From the NCBI GenBank assembly GCA_963402885.1, contig OY727096.1:12195820-12259819 (forward strand): a stretch of DNA of 64,000 nt, read 5' to 3'. Made by a program: the position numbers and the translations under genes. Under the pieces are notes generated by a model. It was not told the DNA's origin, made no database searches, and saw only the letters and a list, made by a program, of their open reading frames with translations. This document shows positions 27,671 through 40,606 of the stretch, piece by piece (positions within the stretch are counted from its first letter, which is position 1; each line of letters opens with the position of its first letter). This DNA is from Antedon bifida. Its lineage: Eukaryota; Echinodermata; Crinoidea; Comatulida; Antedonidae.

Positions 27671-30600
27671 AATAGCTTCAAATCGCATTTGGAGACGTTT
27701 TAGACCATTTTGTGATTTTCGAAAAAACTTTTCACACAAAAACATCAAAGAGCACAAAATAGCTTAATATCGTATTTAAAAACGTTTTAGACCATTTTGA
27801 GCATTTCGACAAAAATTTTTTACACAAAACATCAAAGTGTACAGAATAGCTTCAAATCGCATTTTGAGACGTTTTAGACCATTTTGTGATTTTCGAAAAA
27901 ACTTGTTAACATAAAAACACCAAAGTGCTTAGAATAGCTTCAAATCGCATTTGGAGACGTTTTAGACCATTTTGTGATTTTCGAAAAAACTTGTTAACAT
28001 AAAAACATCAAAGTGTTCAGAATAGCTTCAAATCGCATTTGGAGACGTTTTAGACCATTTTGTTATTTTCGAAAAAACTTTGTTACACAAAAACACCAAA
28101 GTGCTTAGAATAGCTTCAAATCGCATTTGGAGACGTTTTAGACCATTTTGTGATTTTCGAAAAAAGTTGTTAACATAAAAACATCAAAGTGTACAGAATA
28201 GCTTCATATCGCATTTGGAGACGTTTTAGACCATTTTGTGATTTTCGAAAAAACTTGTTAACACAAAAACACCAAAGTGTACAGAATAGTTTCAAATCGC
28301 ATTTGGAGACGTTTTAGACCATTTTGTGATTTTCGAAAAAACTTGTTAACACAAAAACACCAAAGTGTACAGAATAGTTTCAAATCGCATTTGGAGACGT
28401 TTTAGACCATTTTGTGATTTTCGAAAAAACTTTTCAAACAAAAACATCAAAGTGTACAGAATAGCTTCAAATCGCATTTGGAGACGTTTTAGACCATTTT
28501 GTGATTTTCGAAAAAACTTAGTTACACAAAAACACCAAAGTGCTTAGAATAGCTTCAAATCGCATTTGGAGACGTTTTAGACCATTTTGTGATTTTCGAA
28601 AAAAGTTGTTAACATAAAAACATCAAAGTGTACAGAATAGCTTCATATCGCATTTGGAGACGTTTTAGACCATTTTGTGATTTTCGAAAAAACTTGTTAA
28701 CACAAAAACACCAAAGTGTACAGAATAGTTTCAAATCGCATTTGGAGACGTTTTAGACCATTTTGTGATTTTCGAAAAAACTTTTCACACAAAAACATCA
28801 AAGTGTACAGAATAGCTTCAAATCGCATTTGGAGACGTTTTAGACCATTTTGTGATTTTCGAAAAAACTTGTTAACATAAAAACATCAAAGTGTTCAGAA
28901 TAGCTTGAAATCGCATTTGGAGACGTTTTAGACCATTTTGTGATTTTCGAAAAAACTTTTCACACAAAAACATCAAAGAGCACAAAATAGCTTAATATCG
29001 TATTTAAAACCGTTTTAGACCATTTTGAGCATTTCGACAAAAATTTTTCACACAAAACATCAAAGTGTACAGAATAGCTTCAAATCGCATTTGGAGACGT
29101 TTTAGACCATTTTGTGATTTTCGAAAAAACTTGTTAACATAAAAACACCAAAGTGCTTAGAATAGCTTCAAATCGCATTTGGAGACGTTTTAGACCATTT
29201 TGTGATTTTCGAAAAAACTTGTTAACATAAAAACATCAAAGTGTTCAGAATAGCTTCAAATCGCATTTGGAGACGTTTTAGACTATTTTGTTATTTTCGA
29301 AAAAACTTAGTTACACAAAAACACCAAAGTGCTTATAATAGCTTCAAATCGCATTTGGAGACGTTTTAGACCATTTTGTGATTTTCGAAAAAAGTTGTTA
29401 ACATAAAAACATCAAAGTGTACAGAATAGCTTCATATCGCATTTGGAGACGTTTTAGACCATTTTGTGATTTTCGAAAAAACTTGTTAACACAAAAACAC
29501 CAAAGTGTACAGAATAGTTTCAAATCGCATTTGGAGACGTTTTAGACCATTTTGTGATTTTCGAAAAAACTTTTCACACAAAAACATCAAAGTGTACAGA
29601 ATAGCTTCAAATCGCATTTGGAGACGTTATAGACCATTTTGTGATTTTCGAAAAAAGTTGTTAACATAAAAACATCAAAGTGTACAGAATAGCTTCAAAT
29701 CGCATTTGGAGACGTTTTAGACCATTTTGTGATTTTCGAAAAAACTTTTCACACAAAAACATCAAAGAGCACAAAATAGCTTAATATCGTATTTAAAAAC
29801 GTTTTAGACCATTTTGAGCATTTCGACAAAAATTTTTTACACAAAACATCAAAGTGTACAGAATAGCTTCAAATCGCATTTTGAGACGTTTTAGACCATT
29901 TTGTGATTTTCGAAAAAACTTGTTAACATAAAAACACCAAAGTGTTTAGAATAGCTTCAAATCGCATTTGGAGACGTTTTAGACCATTTTGTGATTTTCG
30001 AAAAAACTTGTTCACATAAAAACATCAAAGTGTTCAGAATAGCTTCAAATCGCATTTGGAGACGTTTTAGACCATTTTGTTATTTTCGAAAAAACTTTGT
30101 TACACAAAAACACCAAAGTGCTTAGAATAGCTTCAAATCGCATTTGGAGACGTTTTAGACCATTTTGTGATTTTCGAAAAAACTTGTTAACATAAAAACA
30201 TCAAAGTGTACAGAATAGCTTCATATCGCATTTGGAGACGTTTTAGACCATTTTGTGATTTTCGAAAAAACTTGTTAACACAAAAACACCAAAGTGTACA
30301 GAATAGTTTCAAATCGCATTTGGAGACGTTTTAGACCATTTTGTGATTTTCGAAAAAACTTTTCACACAAAAACATCAAAGTGTACAGAATAGCTTCAAA
30401 TCGCATTTGGAGACGTTATAGACCATTTTGTGATTTTCGAAAAAAGTTGTTAACATAAAAACATCAAAGTGTACAGAATAGCTTCAAATCGCATTTGGAG
30501 ACGTTTTAGACCATTTTGTGATTTTCGAAAAAACTTTTCACACAAAAACATCAAAGAGCACAAAATAGCTTAATATCGTATTTAAAAACGTTTTAGACCA

Positions 30601-30914
30601 TTTTGAGCATTTCGACAAAAATTTTTTACACAAAACATCAAAGTGTACAGAATAGCTTCAAATCGCATTTTGAGACGTTTTAGACCATTTTGTGATTTTC
30701 GAAAAAACTTGTTAACATAAAAACACCAAAGTGTTTAGAATAGCTTCAAATCGCATTTGGAGACGTTTTAGACCATTTTGTGATTTTCGAAAAAACTTGT
30801 TCACATAAAAACATCAAAGTGTTCAGAATAGCTTCAAATCGCATTTGGAGACGTTTTAGACCATTTTGTTATTTTCGAAAAAACTTTGTTACACAAAAAC
30901 ACCAAAGTGCTTAG
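27671..30914 (+). repeat. 3,244-bp super-unit, copy B
   Basis: Tandem partner of copy A. It differs by scattered single bases, for example GTGCTTATAATAGC near 29,331 where copy A has GTGCTTAGAATAGC. It ends where the array enters another copy of the atypical diverged cluster. Confidence 0.87.
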
Positions 30915-30960
30915 AATAGCTTCAAATCGCATTTGGAGACGTTTTAGACCATTTTGTGAT

Positions 30961-33700
30961 TTTCGAAAAAACTTGTTAACATAAAAACATCAAAGTGTTC
31001 AGAATAGCTTGAAATCGCATTTGGAGACGTTTTAGACCATTTTGTGATTTTCGAAAAAACTTTTCACAAAAAAACATCAAAGAGCACAAAATAGCTTAAT
31101 ATCGTATTTAAAAACGTTTTAGACCATTTTGAGGATTTCGACAAAAAATTATTCACACCAAACATCAAAGTGAACAGAATAGCTTCAAATCGCATTTGGA
31201 CATGTTTTAGACCATTTTGTGATTTTCGAAAAAACTTGTTAACATAAAACCATCAAAGTGTACAGAATAGCTTCAAATCGCATTTTGAGACATTTTAGAA
31301 TATTTTGTGATTTTCGAAAAAACTTGGTTACACAAAAAAACCAAAGTGCTTAGAATAGCTTCAAATCGCATTTGGAGACGTTTTAGACCATTTTGAGCAT
31401 TTCGACAAAAAATTTTTACACAAAACATCAAAGTGTACAGAATAGCTTAAAATCGTATTTGGAGACGTTTTAGACCATTTTGTGATTTTGGAAAAAAGTT
31501 GTTAACATAAAAACATCAAAGTGTACAGAATAGCTTCAAATCGCATTTGGAGACGTTATAGACCATTTTGTGATTTTCGAAAAAAGTTGTTAACATAAAA
31601 ACATCAAAGTGTACAGAATAGCTTCAAATCGCATTTGGAGACGTTTTAGACCATTTTGTGATTTTCGAAAAAACTTTTCACACAAAAACATCAAAGAGCA
31701 CAAAATAGCTTAATATCGTATTTAAAAACGTTTTAGACCATTTTGAGCATTTCGACAAAAATTTTTTACACAAAACATCAAAGTGTACAGAATAGCTTCA
31801 AATCGCATTTTGAGACGTTTTAGACCATTTTGTGATTTTCGAAAAAACTGTTAACATAAAAACACCAAAGTGCTTAGAATAGCTTCAAATCGCATTTGGA
31901 GACGTTTTAGACCATTTTGTGATTTTCGAAAAAACTTGTTAACATAAAAACATCAAAGTGTTCAGAATAGCTTCAAATCGCATTTGGAGACGTTTTAGAC
32001 CATTTTGTTATTTTCGAAAAAACTTTGTTACACAAAAACACCAAAGTGCTTAGAATAGCTTCAAATCGCATTTGGAGACGTTTTAGACCATTTTGTGATT
32101 TTCGAAAAAAGTTGTTAACATAAAAACATCAAAGTGTACAGAATAGCTTCATATCGCATTTGGAGACGTTTTAGACCATTTTGTGATTTTCGAAAAAACT
32201 TGTTAACACAAAAACACCAAAGTGTACAGAATAGTTTCAAATCGCATTTGGAGACGTTTTAGACCATTTTGTGATTTTCGAAAAAACTTTTCACACAAAA
32301 ACATCAAAGTGTACAGAATAGCTTCAAATCGCATTTGGAGACGTTTTAGACCATTTTGTGATTTTCGAAAAAACTTGTTAACATAAAAACATCAAAGTGT
32401 TCAGAATAGCTTGAAATCGCATTTGGAGACGTTTTAGACCATTTTGTGATTTTCGAAAAAACTTTTCACACAAAAACATCAAAGAGCACAAAATAGCTTA
32501 ATATCGTATTTAAAACCGTTTTAGACCATTTTGAGCATTTCGACAAAAATTTTTCACACAAAACATCAAAGTGTACAGAATAGCTTCAAATCGCATTTGG
32601 AGACGTTTTAGACCATTTTGTGATTTTCGAAAAAACTTGTTAACATAAAAACACCAAAGTGCTTAGAATAGCTTCAAATCGCATTTGGAGACGTTTTAGA
32701 CCATTTTGTGATTTTCGAAAAAACTTGTTAACATAAAAACATCAAAGTGTTCAGAATAGCTTCAAATCGCATTTGGAGACGTTTTAGACTATTTTGTTAT
32801 TTTCGAAAAAACTTAGTTACACAAAAACACCAAAGTGCTTAGAATAGCTTCAAATCGCATTTGGAGACGTTTTAGACCATTTTGTGATTTTCGAAAAAAG
32901 TTGTTAACATAAAAACATCAAAGTGTACAGAATAGCTTCATATCGCATTTGGAGACGTTTTAGACCATTTTGTGATTTTCGAAAAAACTTGTTAACACAA
33001 AAACACCAAAGTGTACAGAATAGTTTCAAATCGCATTTGGAGACGTTTTAGACCATTTTGTGATTTTCGAAAAAACTTTTCACACAAAAACATCAAAGTG
33101 TACAGAATAGCTTCAAATCGCATTTGGAGACGTTATAGACCATTTTGTGATTTTCGAAAAAAGTTGTTAACATAAAAACATCAAAGTGTACAGAATAGCT
33201 TCAAATCGCATTTGGAGACGTTTTAGACCATTTTGTGATTTTCGAAAAAACTTTTCACACAAAAACATCAAAGAGCACAAAATAGCTTAATATCGTATTT
33301 AAAAACGTTTTAGACCATTTTGAGCATTTCGACAAAAATTTTTTACACAAAACATCAAAGTGTACAGAATAGCTTCAAATCGCATTTTGAGACGTTTTAG
33401 ACCATTTTGTGATTTTCGAAAAAACTTGTTAACATAAAAACACCAAAGTGTTTAGAATAGCTTCAAATCGCATTTGGAGACGTTTTAGACCATTTTGTGA
33501 TTTTCGAAAAAACTTGTTCACATAAAAACATCAAAGTGTTCAGAATAGCTTCAAATCGCATTTGGAGACGTTTTAGACCATTTTGTTATTTTCGAAAAAA
33601 CTTTGTTACACAAAAACACCAAAGTGCTTAGAATAGCTTCAAATCGCATTTGGAGACGTTTTAGACCATTTTGTGATTTTCGAAAAAAGTTGTTAACATA
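30961..33700 (+). repeat. Third, rearranged copy of the 24-31 kb super-unit
   Basis: The first part matches 23,771 onward at an offset of 7,190 bp (CATGTTTTAG at 24,011 and 31,201; CGTTATA at 24,364 and 31,554). A two-base deletion (AAAAAACTGTTAAC at about 31,846) then changes the offset. Later markers match at 6,750 bp (AAAACCG at 25,762 and 32,512; CGTTATAG at 26,381 and 33,131). About five monomers present in copy A near 25.0-25.5 kb are therefore missing here. Confidence 0.8.
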
Positions 33701-35829
33701 AAAACATCAAAGTGTACAGAATAGCTTCATATCGCATTTGGAGACGTTTTAGACCATTTTGTGATTTTCGAAAAAACTTTTCACATAAAAACATCAAAGA
33801 GCACAAAATAGCTTAGAATAGCTTCAAATCGCATTTGAAGACGTTTTAGACCATTTTGTGATTTTCGAAAAAACTTGTTAACATAAAAACACCAAAGTGC
33901 TTAGAATAGCTTCAAATCGCATTTGGAGACGTTTTAGACCATTTTGTGATTTTCGAAAAAACTTGTTAACATAAAAACATCAAAGTGTACAGAATAGTTT
34001 CAAATCGCATTTGGAGACGTTTTAGACCATTTTGTGATTTTCGAAAAAACTTAGTTACACAAAAACACCAAAGTGCTTAGAATAGCTTCAAATCGCATTT
34101 GGAGACGTTATAGACCATTTTGTGATTTTCGAAAAAAGTTGTTAACATAAAAACATCAAAGTGTACAGAATAGCTTCAAATCGCATTTGGAGACGTTTTA
34201 GACCATTTTGTGATTTTCGAAAAAACTTTTCACACAAAAACATCAAAGAGCACAAAATAGCTTAATATCGTATTTAAAAACGTTTTAGACCATTTTGAGC
34301 ATTTCGACAACAATTTTTTACACAAAACATCAAAGTGTACAGAATAGCTTCAAATCGCATTTGGAGACGTTTTAGACCATTTTGTGATTTTCGAAAAAAC
34401 TTGTTAACATAAAAACACCAAAGTGTTTAGAATAGCTTCAAATCGCATTTGGAGACGTTTTAGACCATTTTGTGATTTTCGAAAAAACTTGTTCACATAA
34501 AAACATCAAAGTGTACAGAATAGCTTCAAATCGCATTTGGAGACGTTTTAGACCATTTTGTGATTTTCGAAAAAACTTTTCACACATCAAACTTTTCACA
34601 CATCAAAGAGCACAAAATAGCTTAATACCGTATTTAAAAACGTTTTAGACCATTTTGAGCATTTCGACAAAAATTTTTCACACAAAACATCAAAGTGTAC
34701 AGAATAGCTTCAAATCGCATTTGGAGACGTTTTAGACCATTTTGTGATTTTCGAAAAAACTTTTTAACACAAAAACACCAAAGTGCTTAGAATAGCTCCA
34801 AATCGCATTTGGAGACGTTTTAGACCATTTGGTGATTTTCGAAAAAAATTGTTAACATAAAAACATCAAAGTGTACAGAATAGCTTCAAATCGCATTTGG
34901 AGACGTTTTAGACCATTTTGTGATTTTCGAAAAAACTTGTTAACATAAAAACATCAAAGTGTTCAGAATAGCTTGAAATCGCATTTGGAGACGTTTTAGA
35001 CCATTTTGTGATTTTCGAAAAAACTTTTCACACAAAAACATCAAAGAGCACAAAATAGCTTAATATCGTATTTAAAAACGTTTTAGACCATTTTGAGCAT
35101 TTCGACAAAAATTTTTCACACAAAACATCAAAGTGTACAGAATAGCTTCAAATCGCATTTTGAGACGTTTTAGACCATTTTGTGATTTTCGAAAAAACTT
35201 GTTAACATAAAAACACCAAAGTGCTTAGAATAGCTTCAAATCGCATTTGGAGACGTTTTAGACCATTTTGTGATTTTCGAAAAAACTTGTTAACATAAAA
35301 ACATCAAAGTGTTCAGAATAGCTTCAAATCGCATTTGGAGACGTTTTAGACCATTTTGTTATTTTCGAAAAAACTTAGTTACACAAAAACACCAAAGTGC
35401 TTAGAATAGCTTCAAATCGCATTTGGAGACGTTTTAGACCATTTTGTGATTTTCGAAAAAAGTTGTTAACATAAAAACATCAAAGTGTACAGAATAGCTT
35501 CATATCGCATTTGGAGACGTTTTAGACCATTTTGTGATTTTCGAAAAAACTTGTTAACACAAAAACACCAAAGTGTACAGAATAGTTTCAAATCGCATTT
35601 GGAGACGTTTTAGACCATTTTGTGATTTTCGAAAAAACTTTTCACACAAAAACATCAAAGTGTACAGAATAGCTTCAAATCGCATTTGGAGACGTTTTAG
35701 ACCATTTTGTGATTTTCGAAAAAACTTGTTAACATAAAAACATCAAAGTGTACAGAATAACTTCAAATCGCATTTGGAGACGTTTTAGACCATTTTGTGA
35801 TTTTCGAAAAAACTTTTTAACACAAAAAC

Positions 35830-37425
35830 ACCGAAGTGCTTAGAATAGCTTCAAATCGCATTTGGAGACGTTTTAGACCATTTGGTGATTTTCGAAAAAA
35901 CTTGTTAACATAAAAACATCAAAGTGTACAGAATAGCTTCAAATCGCATTTGGAGACGTTTTAGACCATTTTGTGATTTTCGAAAAAACTTGTTAACATA
36001 AAAACATCAAAGTGTTCAGAATAGCTTGAAATCGCATTTGGAGACGTTTTAGACCATTTTGTGATTTTCGAAAAAACTTTTCACACAAAAACATAAAAGA
36101 GCACAAAATAGCTTAATATCGTATTTAAAAACGTTTTAGACCATTTTGAGCATTTCGACAAAAATGTTTCACACAAAACATCAAAGTGTACAGAATAGCT
36201 TCAAATCGCATTTTGAGAGGTTTTAGACCATTTTGTGATTTTCGAAAAAACTTGTTAACATAAAAACATCAAAGTGTTCAGAATAGCTTCAAATCGCATT
36301 TGGAGACGTTTTAGACCATTTTGTTATTTTCGAAAAAACTTAGTTACACAAAAACACCAAAGTGCTTAGAATAGCTTCAAATCGCATTTGGAGACGTTTT
36401 AGACCATTTTGTGATTTTCGAAAAAAGTTGTTAACATAAAAACATCAAAGTGTACAGAATAGCTTCATATCGCATTTGGAGACGTTTTAGACCATTTTGT
36501 GATTTTCGAAAAAACTTTTCACACAAAAACATCAAAGAGCACAAAATAGCTTAGAATAGTTTTAAATCGCATTTGGAGACGTTTTAGACCATTTTGTTAT
36601 TTTCGAAAAAACTTAGTTACACAAAAACACCAAAGTGCTTAGAATAGCTTCAAATCGCATTTGGAGACGTTTTAGACCATTTTGTGATTTTCGAAAAAAG
36701 TTGTTAACATAAAAACATCAAAGTGTACAGAATAGCTTCATATCGCATTTGGAGACGTTTTAGACCATTTTGTGATTTTCGAAAAAACGTGTTAACACAA
36801 AAACACCAAAGTGTACAGAATAGTTTCAAATCGCATTTGGAGACGTTTTAGACCATTTTGTGATTTTCGAAAAAACTTTTCACACAAAAACATCAAAGTG
36901 TACAGAATAGCTTCAAATCGCATTTGGAGACGTTTTAGACCATTTTGTGATTTTCGAAAAAACTTAACATAAAAACATCAAAGTGTACAGAATAGCTTCA
37001 AATCGCATTTGGAGACGTTTTAGACCATTTTGTGATTTTCGAAAAAACTTTTCACACAAAAACATCAAAGAGCACAAAATAGCTTAGAATAGCTTCAAAT
37101 CGCATTTGGAGACGTTTTAGACCATTTTGTTATTTTCGAAAAAACTTAGTTACACAAAAACACCAAAGTGCTTAGAATAGCTTCAAATCGCATTTGGAGA
37201 CGTTTTAGACCATTTTGTGATTTTCGAAAAAAGTTGTTAACATAAAAACATCAAAGTGTACAGAATAGCTTCATATCGCATTTGGAGACGTTTTAGACCA
37301 TTTTGTGATTTTCGAAAAAACTTGTTAACATAAAAACATCAAAGTGTACAGAATATCTTCAAATCGCATTTGGAGACGTTTTAGACCATTTTGTGATTTT
37401 CGAAAAAACTTTTTAACACAAAAAC
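35830..37425 (+). repeat. 1,596-bp variant unit heading the 1,411-bp series
   Basis: Measured from ACACCGAAGTGC at 35,830 to the same marker at 37,426. It is the same order of monomers as the two following 1,411-bp units but about two monomers longer. It shares GACAAAAATGTTTC (36,164) with the last unit of the series (39,171). Confidence 0.78.
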
Positions 37426-38836
37426 ACCGAAGTGCTTAGAATAGCTTCAAATCGCATTTGGAGACGTTTTAGACCATTTGGTGATTTTCGAAAAAACTTG
37501 TTAACATAAAAACATCAAAGTGTACAGAATAGCTTCAAATCGCATTTGGAGACGTTTTAGACCATTTTGTGATTTTCGAAAAAACTTGTTAACATAAAAA
37601 CATCAAAGTGTTCAGAATAGCTTGAAATCGCATTTGGAGACGTTTTAGACCATTTTGTGATTTTCGAAAAAACTTTTCACACAAAAACATCAAAGAGCAC
37701 AAAATAGCTTAATATCGTATTTAAAAACGTTTTAGACCATTTTGAGCATTTCGACAAAAATTTTTCACACAAAACATCAAAGTGTACAGAATAGCTTCAA
37801 ATCGCATTTTGAGACGTTTTAGACCATTTTGTGATTTTCGAAAAAACTTGTTAACATAAAAACATCAAAGTGTTCAGAATAGCTTCAAATCGCATTTGGA
37901 GACGTTTTAGACCATTTTGTTATTTTCGAAAAAACTTAGTTACACAAAAACACCAAAGTGCTTAGAATAGCTTCAAATCGCATTTGAAGACGTTTTAGAC
38001 CATTTTGTTATTTTCGAAAAAACTTAGTTACACAAAAACACCAAAGTGCTTAGAATAGCTTCAAATCGCATTTGAAGACGTTTTAGACCATTTTGTGATT
38101 TTCGAAAAAAGTTGTTAACATAAAAACATCAAAGTGTACAGAATAGCTTCATATCGCATTTGGAGACGTTTTAGACCATTTTGTGATTTTCGAAAAAACT
38201 TGTTAACACAAAAACACCAAAGTGTACAGAATAGTTTCAAATCGCATTTGGAGACGTTTTAGACCATTTTGTGATTTTCGAAAAAACTTTTCACACAAAA
38301 ACATCAAAGTGTACAGAATAGCTTCAAATCGCATTTGGAGACGTTTTAGACCATTTTGTGATTTTCGAAAAAACTTAACATAAAAACATCAAAGTGTACA
38401 GAATAGCTTCAAATCGCATTTGGAGACGTTTTAGACCATTTTGTGATTTTCGAAAAAACTTTTCACACAAAAACATCAAAGAGCACAAAATAGCTTAGAA
38501 TAGCTTCAAATCGCATTTGGAGACGTTTTAGACCATTTTGTTATTTTCGAAAAAACTTAGTTACACAAAAACACCAAAGTGCTTAGAATAGCTTCAAATC
38601 GCATTTGGAGACGTTTTAGACCATTTTGTGATTTTCGAAAAAAGTTGTTAACATAAAAACATCAAAGTGTACAGAATAGCTTCATATCGCATTTGGAGAC
38701 GTTTTAGACCATTTTGTGATTTTCGAAAAAACTTGTTAACATAAAAACATCAAAGTGTACAGAATAGCTTCAAATCGCATTTGGAGACGTTTTAGACCAT
38801 TTTGTGATTTTCGAAAAAACTTTTTAACACAAAAAC
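37426..38836 (+). repeat. 1,411-bp unit, first copy (16 monomers)
   Basis: Marker ACACCGAAG at 37,426 and 38,837, CTTAACATAAA at 36,963, 38,374 and 39,785, and TTTGAAGACG at 38,071 and 39,482 all give an offset of 1,411 bp. A monomer pair with CATTTGAAGACG and CTTAGTTACAC doubled in a row (about 37,960-38,080) is specific to this series. Confidence 0.87.
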
Positions 38837-40247
38837 ACCGAAGTGCTTAGAATAGCTTCAAATCGCATTTGGAGACGTTTTAGACCATTTGGTGATTTTC
38901 GAAAAAACTTGTTAACATAAAAACATCAAAGTGTACAGAATAGCTTCAAATCGCATTTGGAGACGTTTTAGACCATTTTGTGATTTTCGAAAAAACTTGT
39001 TAACATAAAAACATCAAAGTGTTCAGAATAGCTTGAAATCGCATTTGGAGACGTTTTAGACCATTTTGTGATTTTCGAAAAAACTTTTCACACAAAAACA
39101 TCAAAGAGCACAAAATAGCTTAATATCGTATTTAAAAACGTTTTAGACCATTTTGAGCATTTCGACAAAAATGTTTCACACAAAACATCAAAGTGTACAG
39201 AATAGCTTCAAATCGCATTTTGAGACGTTTTAGACCATTTTGTGATTTTCGAAAAAACTTGTTAACATAAAAACATCAAAGTGTTCAGAATAGCTTCAAA
39301 TCGCATTTGGAGACGTTTTAGACCATTTTGTTATTTTCGAAAAAACTTAGTTACACAAAAACACCAAAGTGCTTAGAATAGCTTCAAATCGCATTTAAAG
39401 ACGTTTTAGACCATTTTGTTATTTTCGAAAAAACTTAGTTACACAAAAACACCAAAGTGCTTAGAATAGCTTCAAATCGCATTTGAAGACGTTTTAGACC
39501 ATTTTGTGATTTTCGAAAAAAGTTGTTAACATAAAAACATCAAAGTGTACAGAATAGCTTCATATCGCATTTGGAGACGTTTTAGACCATTTTGTGATTT
39601 TCGAAAAAACTTGTTAACACAAAAACACCAAAGTGTACAGAATAGTTTCAAATCGCATTTGGAGACGTTTTAGACCATTTTGTGATTTTCGAAAAAACTT
39701 TTCACACAAAAACATCAAAGTGTACAGAATAGCTTCAAATCGCATTTGGAGACGTTTTAGACCATTTTGTGATTTTCGAAAAAACTTAACATAAAAACAT
39801 CAAAGTGTACAGAATAGCTTCAAATCGCATTTGGAGACGTTTTAGACCATTTTGTGATTTTCGAAAAAACTTTTCACACAAAAACATCAAAGAGCACAAA
39901 ATAGCTTAGAATAGCTTCAAATCGCATTTGGAGACGTTTTAGACCATTTTGTTATTTTCGAAAAAACTTAGTTACACAAAAACACCAAAGTGCTTAGAAT
40001 AGCTTCAAATCGCATTTGGAGACGTTTTAGACCATTTTGTGATTTTCGAAAAAAGTTGTTAACATAAAAACATCAAAGTGTACAGAATAGCTTCATATCG
40101 CATTTGGAGACGTTTTAGACCATTTTGTGATTTTCGAAAAAACTTGTTAACATAAAAACATCAAAGTGTACAGAATAACTTCAAATCGCATTTGGAGACG
40201 TTTTAGACCATTTTGTGATTTTCGAAAAAACTTTTTAACACAAAAAC
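38837..40247 (+). repeat. 1,411-bp unit, second copy
   Basis: Second tandem copy. It shows one step of further change (CATTTAAAGACG at 39,392 where the first copy has CATTTGAAGACG at 37,981). The series ends near 40,250, where the marker becomes ACACCAAAG. Confidence 0.85.
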
Positions 40248-40606
40248 ACCAAAGTGCTTAGAATAGCTTCAAATCGCATTTGGAGACGTTTTAGACCATT
40301 TGGTGATTTTCGAAAAAACTTGTTAACATAAAAACATCAAAGTGTACAGAATAGCTTCAAATCGCATTTGGAGACGTTTTAGACCATTTTGTGATTTTCG
40401 AAAAAACTTGTTAACATAAAAACATCAAAGTGTTCAGAATAGCTTGAAATCGCATTTGGAGACGTTTTAGACCATTTTGTGATTTTCGAAAAAACTTTTC
40501 ACACAAAAACATCAAAGAGCACAAAATAGCTTAATATCGTATTTAAAAACGTTTTAGACCATTTTGAGCATTTCGACAAAAATTTTTCACACAAAACATC
40601 AAAGTG

